Origin: Synechococcaceae bacterium WB4_1_0192
Lineage (GTDB): Bacteria; Cyanobacteriota; Cyanobacteriia; PCC-6307; Cyanobiaceae
Direction of reading: 5' to 3'
Length of the DNA stretch: 12,910 nt
Assembly (NCBI GenBank): GCA_009926195.1
Contig: RFPK01000030.1
Span: forward strand, 1 to 12,910
The stretch's first letter is position 1. Each line of letters opens with the position of its first letter. Shown one piece after another: positions 7,104 to 12,910 of this stretch. Position numbers and translations under genes: made by a program. The notes beneath the pieces are model-generated. The model made no database searches. It was given only the letters and a program-made list of their open reading frames with translations, and was not told where the DNA came from.

Positions 7104-7119
7104 ATCAACCCTAGTTGAT
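7104..7119. promoter_or_regulatory. ArsR operator in the arsR / gap-arsJ divergent gap
   Basis: ATCAAC-CCTA-GTTGAT is a perfect 6-bp inverted repeat with a 4-base centre, of the ATCAA-N6-TTGAT type bound by ArsR/SmtB repressors. It sits in the 79-nt gap between the arsR and gap start codons, immediately before a TATGGT -10-like hexamer (7121-7126) for gap. I see no convincing -35 element or arsR promoter. Confidence 0.75.
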
Positions 7120-7161
7120 TTATGGTCGTGACCGTTGTCCCCGCCCGCGATCAGCTCCGCC

Positions 7162-8187
7162 ATGAACATCGGCATCAACGGATTCGGACGCATCGGCAGG
7201 CTGGTGTTCCGCGCCCTCTGGGGTAGCCCCGGCATCAACCTGGTGCATGTCAACGAGCCGGCCGGCGATGCCCACGCAGCCGCCCATCTGCTCGCTTTTG
7301 ACTCCGTGCATGGCCGCTGGCAACAGGCCGTGCAATCCAACAGCCGCGGCTTCTTCGTGGGCTCGACGCCGGTCAGCACCAGCCACGAGAGCGATCCCAC
7401 CGCCGTGCCCTGGCGCGAGGCCGGCGTGGACCTGGTGCTGGAGTGCAGCGGTCGCTTCAAGACTTCCGAAACCCTGCAGCCGTACTTCGATCAGGGCGGC
7501 GTGCAGCGGGTGGTGGTGGCCTGCCCCGTGAAGGGCGTGATCGCCGGCCATGAAGCGCTGAACATCGTCTACGGCATCAACCATCAGCAGTACGACCCCG
7601 AGCGGCACCGCCTGGTCACCGCCGCCTCCTGCACCACCAACTGCCTGGCGCCCGTGGTGAAGGTGGTGCACGAGAGCTTCGGCATCGACCACGGCGCCAT
7701 CACCACCCTGCACGACGTCACCAACACCCAGGTGGTGGTGGACGCCTACAAGAGCGATCTGCGCCGGGCCCGCTCCTGCAGCCAGAGCCTGATCCCCACC
7801 ACAACCGGCTCGGCGCGGGCAATCGGCATGATCTTCCCCGAGCTGGAGGGACGCCTCAACGGCCATGCGGTGCGGGTGCCTCTGCTCAATGCCTCCCTCA
7901 CCGATGCCGTGTTCGAGCTCAGGCGCAGCGTGACCGTGGAGGAGGTGAACGCTGCCTTCGAGGCCGCCGCCAATGGGCCACTGCTGGGCATCCTCGGCTA
8001 CGAGACCCGGCCGCTGGTCTCGGTCGACTACGTCAACGACGCCCGCAGCGCCATCATCGACGCCGCCTCGACGATGGTCGTCGATGGCACGCAGCTGAAG
8101 GTCTACGCCTGGTACGACAACGAGTGGGGCTACAGCTCCCGCATGGCGGACCTGGTGCGCCACATCGCCCTGCTCGACGCACGCTGA
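7162..8187 (+). CDS. gapdh: ArsJ-associated glyceraldehyde-3-phosphate dehydrogenase
   Basis: A 341-residue GAPDH starting at ATG 7162. The Rossmann motif INGFGRIGR (5-13) is followed by VNEP, where Glu32 takes the place of the usual NAD-binding Asp. The active site is ASCTTNC with catalytic Cys157, and His184 lies in TTLHDVTNTQ. The TLHDVTN form, where glycolytic enzymes have TVHSYT-like sequence, is typical of the arsenic-linked branch. The C-terminal YDNEWGYSSRM is intact. With glyceraldehyde 3-phosphate and arsenate the enzyme forms 1-arseno-3-phosphoglycerate, an unstable product exported by ArsJ. That role is established for this family. Here it is inferred from the ArsR operator upstream and arsJ nine bases downstream. 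The start is right for the family, but the ribosome site is poor. Confidence 0.93.
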   Translation: MNIGINGFGRIGRLVFRALWGSPGINLVHVNEPAGDAHAAAHLLAFDSVHGRWQQAVQSNSRGFFVGSTPVSTSHESDPTAVPWREAGVDLVLECSGRFKTSETLQPYFDQGGVQRVVVACPVKGVIAGHEALNIVYGINHQQYDPERHRLVTAASCTTNCLAPVVKVVHESFGIDHGAITTLHDVTNTQVVVDAYKSDLRRARSCSQSLIPTTTGSARAIGMIFPELEGRLNGHAVRVPLLNASLTDAVFELRRSVTVEEVNAAFEAAANGPLLGILGYETRPLVSVDYVNDARSAIIDAASTMVVDGTQLKVYAWYDNEWGYSSRMADLVRHIALLDAR

Positions 8188-8196
8188 GGCAGGGCC

Positions 8197-9444
8197 ATGG
8201 GCACCACGTCGATGTCGCCGCTGCGGCAGTACGGGATCGTCACCACCAACTACTGGGCCTTCACCCTCACCGATGGCGCCCTGCGCATGCTGGTGGTGTT
8301 CCACTTCCATGCGCTCGGCTACAGCACGCTCGAGATTGCGCTGCTGTTTCTGTTCTATGAACTGTTCGGGGTGCTCACCAACCTCTACGGCGGCTGGCTG
8401 GGCGCACGCTTCGGCCTGAGGCTCACCCTCTGGAGCGGCACCCTGCTGCAGGTGGCCGCACTGTTGATGCTGATTCCTGTGGCCGACAGCTGGCCGAAGT
8501 GGTGGAGCGTCGCCTATGTGATGGCCGCCCAGGCCCTGAGCGGCATCGCCAAGGACCTCAACAAGATGAGCGCCAAGAGCGCCATCCGCACGGTGGTGCC
8601 CGACACCCCGGACGATGCGGCACGCGGCCAGCAGCAGCTGTTCCGCTGGGTCGCGATCCTCACCGGCTCCAAGAACGCCCTCAAGGGCGTGGGCTTCTTC
8701 CTGGGGGGCCTGCTGCTCACCACGATCGGCTTCAACAACGCGGTTGCGGCGATGGCAGCCGGACTGCTGCTGGCCTTCGCCGGCACCCTCGGCCTGCCGG
8801 CGGATCTGGGCCGCATGAAGCAGAAACCAGCCTTCAGCTCCCTGTTCGCCAAGAGCCGCGCCATCAATCTGCTGGCCCTGGCGCGCTTCTTCCTGTTCGG
8901 CGCCCGTGATGTGTGGTTCGTGGTGGCCCTGCCGGTGTTCCTGGAAACCGCCCTCGGCTGGCGGTTCTGGGAGGTGGGCGGCTTCATGGGTCTGTGGGTG
9001 ATCGGCTACGGGATCGTGCAGGGGGCAGCACCGGCCCTGCGACGCACCTGGGGCGATGGCAGCCCGCCCGGCCCGGCCGCCCTGCAGTTCTGGAGCGCCG
9101 TGCTCACGGCGATCCCCGGCCTGATCGCCATCGCCCTGTGGCGGCAGGTGGGCCATCCCGGACTGGCGGTGGTGGTGGGCCTGGCGGTGTTCGCCGTGGT
9201 GTTCGCGATGAATTCATCGCTGCACAGCTACATGATCCTGGCCTACACCGATGCGGAATCGGTGAGCCTCAATGTGGGTTTCTATTACATGGCCAATGCC
9301 GCCGGCCGGCTGGTGGGCACCCTGCTCTCCGGCGCCATGTTCCTGCTGGGCGGGATGCCGGCCTGCCTGTGGACCTCCACGGTTCTGGTTGCGGCAGCCT
9401 GGCTGGTGAGCCAACGACTGCCGCCCGTGCCGAAGCCCCGCTGA
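8197..9444 (+). CDS. arsJ: ArsJ, organoarsenical (1-arseno-3-phosphoglycerate) efflux permease
   Basis: A 415-residue polytopic major-facilitator protein. ATG 8197 follows the gap stop by nine bases and has AGGCAGGG before it; ATG 8212 is an alternative. The N-terminus RQYGIVTTNYWAFTLTDGAL, the first-helix pair ALLFLFYELFGVLTNLYGGW, the loop GIAKDLNKMSAKSAIR and the GSKNALKGVGFFLG segment are characteristic of ArsJ as I know it. About 10-12 hydrophobic helices are visible, in the inner membrane. ArsJ expels 1-arseno-3-phosphoglycerate, which then hydrolyses outside to arsenate and 3-phosphoglycerate, so the gap-arsJ pair is an arsenate-resistance route that needs no reductase. No arsenate reductase, arsB or acr3 is in this window. 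The length is normal and I see no defects. Confidence 0.93.
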   Translation: MGTTSMSPLRQYGIVTTNYWAFTLTDGALRMLVVFHFHALGYSTLEIALLFLFYELFGVLTNLYGGWLGARFGLRLTLWSGTLLQVAALLMLIPVADSWPKWWSVAYVMAAQALSGIAKDLNKMSAKSAIRTVVPDTPDDAARGQQQLFRWVAILTGSKNALKGVGFFLGGLLLTTIGFNNAVAAMAAGLLLAFAGTLGLPADLGRMKQKPAFSSLFAKSRAINLLALARFFLFGARDVWFVVALPVFLETALGWRFWEVGGFMGLWVIGYGIVQGAAPALRRTWGDGSPPGPAALQFWSAVLTAIPGLIAIALWRQVGHPGLAVVVGLAVFAVVFAMNSSLHSYMILAYTDAESVSLNVGFYYMANAAGRLVGTLLSGAMFLLGGMPACLWTSTVLVAAAWLVSQRLPPVPKPR

Positions 9445-9452
9445 ACGCGGGG
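9436..9452 (+). terminator. Hairpin over the arsJ stop codon
   Basis: CCCCGC-TGAAC-GCGGGG is a perfect 6-bp GC stem whose 5-base loop holds the arsJ stop codon. It lies just before the convergent stop at 9460. No U tract follows, so it may be a weak terminator, an mRNA-end stabiliser or chance. Confidence 0.35.
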
Positions 9453-9459
9453 CAGGTGA

Positions 9460-9819
9460 TCAGCGCGGGGCGCCGTTGTACTCCACGTTGACGATGCTGG
9501 TCCCATCAGGTGAGATCAGAATCCTGGTCTCGCGGGTGGCGGGCTGGTTGGTGACCTCCCAGCCCGGAGGGCCGCCAAGGAAATCAAACAGATAGCCATT
9601 GGGGCCGGCATTGACCATGCAGCTGCCACCACCTTTCTGATGCATGCAGTTAGCGGTGAAGTACTGAGTGAGGCCACCATTGATGCGCTCGGCTTCCATG
9701 CGGGCCAGATTGGCCGCACGGATCTGACTGATGTCCATCTGGGCCAGGGCAGGCAGCGCGGCCATGGAGCCTGTGAGGGCAGCGCCGACAGCGGCAGCCC
9801 GGATCAAGGTACGGATCAT
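9460..9819 (-). CDS. Small exported protein of unknown function
   Basis: A 119-residue protein starting at ATG 9819 (MIRTLIRAAAVGAALTGSMA). The first 27 residues are a standard Sec signal peptide: a basic start, a hydrophobic core, and a likely cleavage in PALAQ-MDIS. The mature part is about 92 residues and begins with a helix rich in Ala, Arg and Glu (QIRAANLARMEAERINGG). It has one cysteine pair, NCMHQKGGGSCM, suited to a disulfide bond or metal, then GPNGYLFDFLGGPPGWEV and beta-strand-like sequence to the end. The product should be periplasmic or secreted. I do not recognise a family. Codon use fits its neighbours, and a sigma-70-like promoter precedes it. It converges on arsJ with only 15 bp between the stops, but nothing links it to arsenic. 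Confidence 0.75.
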   Translation of the reverse strand: MIRTLIRAAAVGAALTGSMAALPALAQMDISQIRAANLARMEAERINGGLTQYFTANCMHQKGGGSCMVNAGPNGYLFDFLGGPPGWEVTNQPATRETRILISPDGTSIVNVEYNGAPR

Positions 9820-9841
9820 GAACGGATGGGACACACAGGTT

Positions 9842-9870
9842 TTTCTAGGCAGGCGGTCGATGGTTGTCGA
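9842..9870 (-). promoter_or_regulatory. Sigma-70-like promoter for the exported protein
   Basis: On the minus strand, TCGACA (9870-9865) and TAGAAA (9847-9842) are 17 bases apart, leaving roughly a 16-nt leader before ATG 9819. An inverted repeat GGTCGA-N6-TCGACC (9855-9872) covers the -35 region and could be an operator, though it may be chance. Confidence 0.4.
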
Positions 9871-9929
9871 CCCAGACCATCCGCCCCTGCAACGCAGCGC
9901 AGGCCTGGCGCGTACGCCATAGCGATCCC

Positions 9930-10130
9930 TCAACAGCCGACGGGCAAAGGAACTGCCTCACCCGGACGGCATTGCAGCCCCATGCCCGGCTCGGCGATCT
10001 GCTCCTCGCCGTTGATGACCGCATGGCTCCAGCCCTGGATCAGCAGCAGGTGGTGCTCAAGGGTGTGGAGCAGGGGCTGCCAGCCAGGGCCCCGCTGCCA
10101 CGACCAGAGGTGCTTGACAACCCACCTCAT
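9930..10130 (-). CDS. Possible 66-residue hypothetical protein
   Basis: ATG 10130 to TGA 9930-9932. The first 50 codons use G or C at nearly every third position, like real genes here, and the AT-richer sequence upstream of 10130 looks like a leader, so I prefer this start to the longer frame from 10265. The product is Trp/His-rich at first (MRWVVKHLWSWQRG, LLHTLEHHLLLIQGWSHAVI) and then NGEEQIAEPGMGLQCRPGEA. No family is recognised and no signal peptide or clear membrane helix is seen. It diverges from the TIR gene across about 133 bp. It could be the remnant of a longer gene or a chance frame. Confidence 0.38.
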   Translation of the reverse strand: MRWVVKHLWSWQRGPGWQPLLHTLEHHLLLIQGWSHAVINGEEQIAEPGMGLQCRPGEAVPLPVGC

Positions 10131-10263
10131 CAGAGACCGGTAGCCTGTGATGCTTTGCTTAGCGAGCAGCACATTCAGATCCAGGCAGACAATAGCGGAA
10201 GCGGTATTAATCCTCACTGAAGCCTGCGTGCTCTGACTACTCTCGGCCTGTACAACCAACGCC
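10131..10263. other. AT-richer intergenic leader of the TIR gene
   Basis: A 133-bp gap, visibly poorer in GC than its flanks. It contains a TATTAA (10205-10210) and, just outside it, a TTGACA (10114-10119), but no pair with proper spacing. I see no RNA gene or clear operator. The TIR-gene promoter probably lies here. Confidence 0.4.
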
Positions 10264-12910
10264 ATGGCACGCGTTTTCCTTTCTCATTCAAGTCGCGACA
10301 ACGAATCCGCAGCCCGCATGAAGGCCTGGCTGATTGAGCAAGGTTTTGACGTGCCTTTCCTCGACTTTGATAAACACGCCGGCATTCCTCCAGGCGCCAA
10401 CTGGGAGCAGACGCTCTATCGCGAAATCGAGCGTTCACAGGCTCTGCTGATCATACAGACTGCCAACTGGAGTGCATCCCGCTGGTGCTTTGCCGAGTTC
10501 ACACAGGCCCGTGCACTGGGCAAGCCGATCTTCCAGGTGATCGAGACGGCAGATGCAGATCCCGGCGACAAGATCGCACGGGATCTGCAGGTGCTGGACC
10601 TGCGTCGCAATCGCGAGGCCGGCCTGCAGCAGCTCAGCGAACAACTGACTGCCCTGGCCCTGAGCGCCCAGGGGGGCATGGCCTGGGACAAAAGCCGGCC
10701 GCCCTACCCCGGTCTGCTCACCTTCGAACAGGAGGACGCCCCGGTCTATTTCGGCCGGGACGAGGGAATCCGCCACCTGATCGAGCGCCTTACCGCACGC
10801 CGCACCCTCGGGCTGACGCGCTTGCTGGTGCTGCTCGGGGCCTCCGGCTCCGGCAAATCGTCGCTGCTCCGGGCCGGCGTGCTGCCACGCCTGCGGCGAG
10901 CCGGCAGAGGTTGGCTGGTGGTGCCACCCTTCCGCCCCCAGAACCAGCCCTGCCAGGAACTGGCGCAGGTGCTGGCCCTGGCGAGCGACCGGCCGACGCA
11001 GTGGCGCGACCTGCACCAGTCGCTCCTGCTGGCGGACCAGAACGGCAGCCTTCCGGCACTGCTCAGTGAGATCGGCAGCGACCTGCGCATGGCGGCGGGG
11101 TCCAACGACGCCCAGATCCTGCTGCCGATCGATCAGGCCGAAGAATTGTTCAGCAGCCAGGACCATCAGGAGGTCCGGCGCTTCTACCGGATTCTCTCGG
11201 CCGCCATGGCCGGCGACCTGCCCTTTCTGGCGGTGATGACGTTGCGCTCGGACTTCCTCGGCCGGCTGCAGGCGGCCAGCGCCGATGGCCTCAGCGCCCG
11301 GTTCGAGGAGGTGCGGCGCCTGACCCTTGCCCACTACCGGGCTCTCGGCGATAGCCGGGCCCATCTCTCCCCCCTCGAGAATGCAGTCAGCGTCCGCGCC
11401 GATGCGGTGCTGGAGGCGCTGCAACCAAGCCAGGACCAGCGCCGGGCCCTGCGGGAAGCCTTCGTGCCGGCGATGGTGCGCCTCGAACAGGGTGATTACG
11501 TGCGGCGCCCTGCCGCCTGGGACGCGCTGCCCCGTCCGGCCTGGCCGCTGCTGGAACAACTGGTGAACGCCCGGCTGCTGATCACACGCCAGCAGGAGGA
11601 GCAGCGGCTGGTGGAGGTGGCGCATGAAGCCCTGCTGCGCAAGTGGCCGCTGCTACGGGGCTGGCTGGATGAGGACCGGGAATTTCTGATCGGCAGCCAG
11701 CAACTGGAACTGGACCTGCAGGACTGGCAGCGGGCCCCGGAGGCACAGCGGGACGCCGCGCTGCTCACCGGTCTGAAGCTGCAGCGGGCCAAAGCCTGGC
11801 TGGCGGAACGGCCGCGGCAACTCAGCCCGGAGCTGCGCGCCTTCGTGCAGGCCAGCGCCGCACGGGCCGATGCCCTGCAACGGCGCAGCCGACGGCAGCG
11901 CCGGCTGTTGATCGGCGGCCTGAGCAGCCTGTGCAGCGTGGCGTTGGTGAGCGGCGGGATCGCCTGGTGGCGGGAAGGGCAAGCCCGGGCCGGCGACTAC
12001 TCCAGCAGAGCCGAATTACTGCTCGAAAGCGATCCGATCAACAGCATGATCTACGCCCTGGCGGCCATTGATCACGTCTCACCATCGGAAGCCTTCGAAA
12101 CCGGCCAGACCCTTGCGGCCGCAACAGGCCGCAACAGGCAGGTCGCCTCCATCCCGACCGGACAGGGAGCGGTACTGACCCTGCTTGCGCTGCGCAATGG
12201 CGAGGTGGTGAGTGGCGGGCAGGACGGCAGCCTGCGGCGCTGGCGCAATCGCCAGCCCGTCGGCGAAGCGATCCCGACGGGACAGGGTCGGGTGCGCAGT
12301 CTGCTCCAGTTGCGCAATGGTGATCTGATCAGCGGTGGCGAAGACGGCACATTGCGGCGGTGGCGGGACGGCCAGGCGATCGGTGCCGCAATCCGGACAG
12401 GGCAGACCAGCATCTGGAGCCTGCTCGAACTGAGCAACGGTGAATGGATCAGCGGCGGAGCCGATGGGAGCCTGCGGCGCTGGCGCGATGGTCAACCGAT
12501 TGGCCAGGCGATTCCCACAGGGCAGGGCGGGATCCGCGCGCTGGTGGAAGTGAACAGCAACGACGTGGTCAGCGCTGGAGAGGACGGCAGCCTGCGGCGC
12601 TGGCACGACGGACGCCCCACAGGGACACCGATGATCACGGGCCAAGGCAAGGTGAACTGCCTGATCAGGCTGGTCAACGGCGAACTGATCAGTGGTGGCA
12701 GCGATGGCAGCCTGCGGCGCTGGCGGGAAGGGAGAGCCGTGGGTGGCCCGATGCCCAGCGGCCAGGGGTCCCTGCACAGCGTGATCGAGCTGGACAACGG
12801 TGAACTGGTGAGCGGCGGCAGTGACGGCACGCTGCGCCGCTGGCGCAATGGCCGCGAGGCGGGGCCAGCCGTCGCCACGGGTCAGCACCAGGTGCTCAGC
12901 CTGGTCGATC
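10264..12910 (+). CDS. TIR - STAND NTPase - transmembrane - beta-propeller protein, 3' partial
   Basis: The frame is open from ATG 10264 to the right edge (882 codons seen). Residues 1-130 are a TIR domain: VFLSHSSRD box 1, GIPPGANWEQTL, and WCFAEF with catalytic-type Glu78, the residue used by TIR NADases. Residues about 155-175 (PPYPGLLTFEQEDAPVYFGR) open a STAND NTPase with Walker A GASGSGKS (192-199) and Walker B ILLPIDQAEELF (Asp290). The C-terminal helical part has VEVAHEALLRKWPLLRGWLD. The sequence joining NTPase core and helical part near residue 351 appears to lack about 60 residues. Residues about 548-569 form one membrane segment after a cluster of arginines. From about 626 come 40-residue propeller repeats. 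By analogy with known TIR-STAND immune proteins, the propeller senses, the NTPase oligomerises and the TIR degrades NAD; this is inference. It has no clear Shine-Dalgarno. Confidence 0.88.
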   Translation, partial: MARVFLSHSSRDNESAARMKAWLIEQGFDVPFLDFDKHAGIPPGANWEQTLYREIERSQALLIIQTANWSASRWCFAEFTQARALGKPIFQVIETADADPGDKIARDLQVLDLRRNREAGLQQLSEQLTALALSAQGGMAWDKSRPPYPGLLTFEQEDAPVYFGRDEGIRHLIERLTARRTLGLTRLLVLLGASGSGKSSLLRAGVLPRLRRAGRGWLVVPPFRPQNQPCQELAQVLALASDRPTQWRDLHQSLLLADQNGSLPALLSEIGSDLRMAAGSNDAQILLPIDQAEELFSSQDHQEVRRFYRILSAAMAGDLPFLAVMTLRSDFLGRLQAASADGLSARFEEVRRLTLAHYRALGDSRAHLSPLENAVSVRADAVLEALQPSQDQRRALREAFVPAMVRLEQGDYVRRPAAWDALPRPAWPLLEQLVNARLLITRQQEEQRLVEVAHEALLRKWPLLRGWLDEDREFLIGSQQLELDLQDWQRAPEAQRDAALLTGLKLQRAKAWLAERPRQLSPELRAFVQASAARADALQRRSRRQRRLLIGGLSSLCSVALVSGGIAWWREGQARAGDYSSRAELLLESDPINSMIYALAAIDHVSPSEAFETGQTLAAATGRNRQVASIPTGQGAVLTLLALRNGEVVSGGQDGSLRRWRNRQPVGEAIPTGQGRVRSLLQLRNGDLISGGEDGTLRRWRDGQAIGAAIRTGQTSIWSLLELSNGEWISGGADGSLRRWRDGQPIGQAIPTGQGGIRALVEVNSNDVVSAGEDGSLRRWHDGRPTGTPMITGQGKVNCLIRLVNGELISGGSDGSLRRWREGRAVGGPMPSGQGSLHSVIELDNGELVSGGSDGTLRRWRNGREAGPAVATGQHQVLSLVD
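12181..12900 (+). repeat. Six exact-period 120-bp (40-residue) beta-propeller-like repeats
   Basis: Six units begin at 12181, 12301, 12421, 12541, 12661 and 12781, with no insertion or deletion. A seventh starts at 12901 and runs off the window, and the tail of an earlier unit precedes 12181. Each unit reads L-x-x-L-x-NGE-L-I-S-GG-x-DGSLRRW-R-x-G-x-x-x-G-x-x-I-x-TGQ-x-x-V-x-S. SGG-x-DG-x-L-R-x-W is the WD40-like strand signature. At DNA level GGCAGCCTGCGGCGCTGG recurs exactly or nearly so in most units, while the residue before DG varies (Q, E, A, E, S, S). Confidence 0.9.

Noticed and set aside
7120..9156. Very long minus-strand open frame (678 codons) opposite gap and arsJ
   Set aside because: It is antisense to two clear genes, is His/Gln/Gly/Ala-rich with no domain, and arises from GC-rich codon bias.
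10114..10146. TTGACA...TAGCCT promoter for the TIR gene
   Set aside because: The spacing is 21 bp and the -10 match is weak.
10131..10265. Longer start at 10265 for the 66-residue minus-strand protein
   Set aside because: The added stretch is AT-richer, lacks the codon bias of the rest and overlaps the TIR gene start.
10435..11625. 396-codon minus-strand frame opposite the TIR-STAND gene
   Set aside because: The opposite strand encodes recognisable TIR and P-loop motifs; this frame is low-complexity Gln/Arg/Ala sequence.
12181..12900. CRISPR or other non-coding direct-repeat array
   Set aside because: The units are coding, 120 bp long without spacers, and translate to propeller repeats.

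Overview
The window is a GC-rich, gene-dense stretch of bacterial chromosome. An ArsR/GAPDH/ArsJ arsenate module, a TM2 protein and several alanine/proline-rich cyanobacterial-style hypothetical proteins fit a high-GC picocyanobacterium (Cyanobium or freshwater/brackish Synechococcus). This is inference from gene content and composition only. No rRNA, tRNA, IS element or CRISPR array was seen.

Layout. (A) 1-4391: an actin/Hsp70-fold ATPase-like protein (5' end outside the window) is followed 12 nt later by a membrane-anchored coiled-coil protein. Converging on them is a pair of minus-strand genes, a TM2 membrane protein and a soluble coiled-coil protein. The two coiled-coil proteins appear to share a C-terminal domain, so the four genes look like one uncharacterised machine: ATPase, membrane adaptor, soluble adaptor and TM2 partner. 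(B) 4469-5405: a broken DUF6880-like gene. It has lost most of its middle, and a short internal piece is preserved in inverted orientation. (C) 5430-6760: a possible 27-residue membrane peptide, then a VOC/glyoxalase-fold protein and a small protein-kinase-like protein, probably co-transcribed. (D) 6591-9444: arsR diverges from an arsenic-type GAPDH gene and arsJ across a 79-nt gap carrying a perfect ATCAAC-N4-GTTGAT operator. GAPDH would make 1-arseno-3-phosphoglycerate and ArsJ would export it. arsR seems to have lost its normal stop through a one-base change in a G run and now runs antisense into the kinase gene. (E) 9460-10130: a small exported protein and a possible 66-residue protein, both on the minus strand. 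(F) 10264-12910: a large gene, open at the right edge, encoding TIR, STAND-type P-loop NTPase, one membrane segment and a beta-propeller-like array of exact 120-bp repeats. This architecture suggests an NAD-consuming immune sensor.

The observations most worth a second look are the TIR-STAND-propeller protein (mosaic composition, apparent internal deletion, exactly periodic sensor), the actin-like ATPase module with paired adaptors, and the inverted fossil inside the DUF6880 pseudogene.
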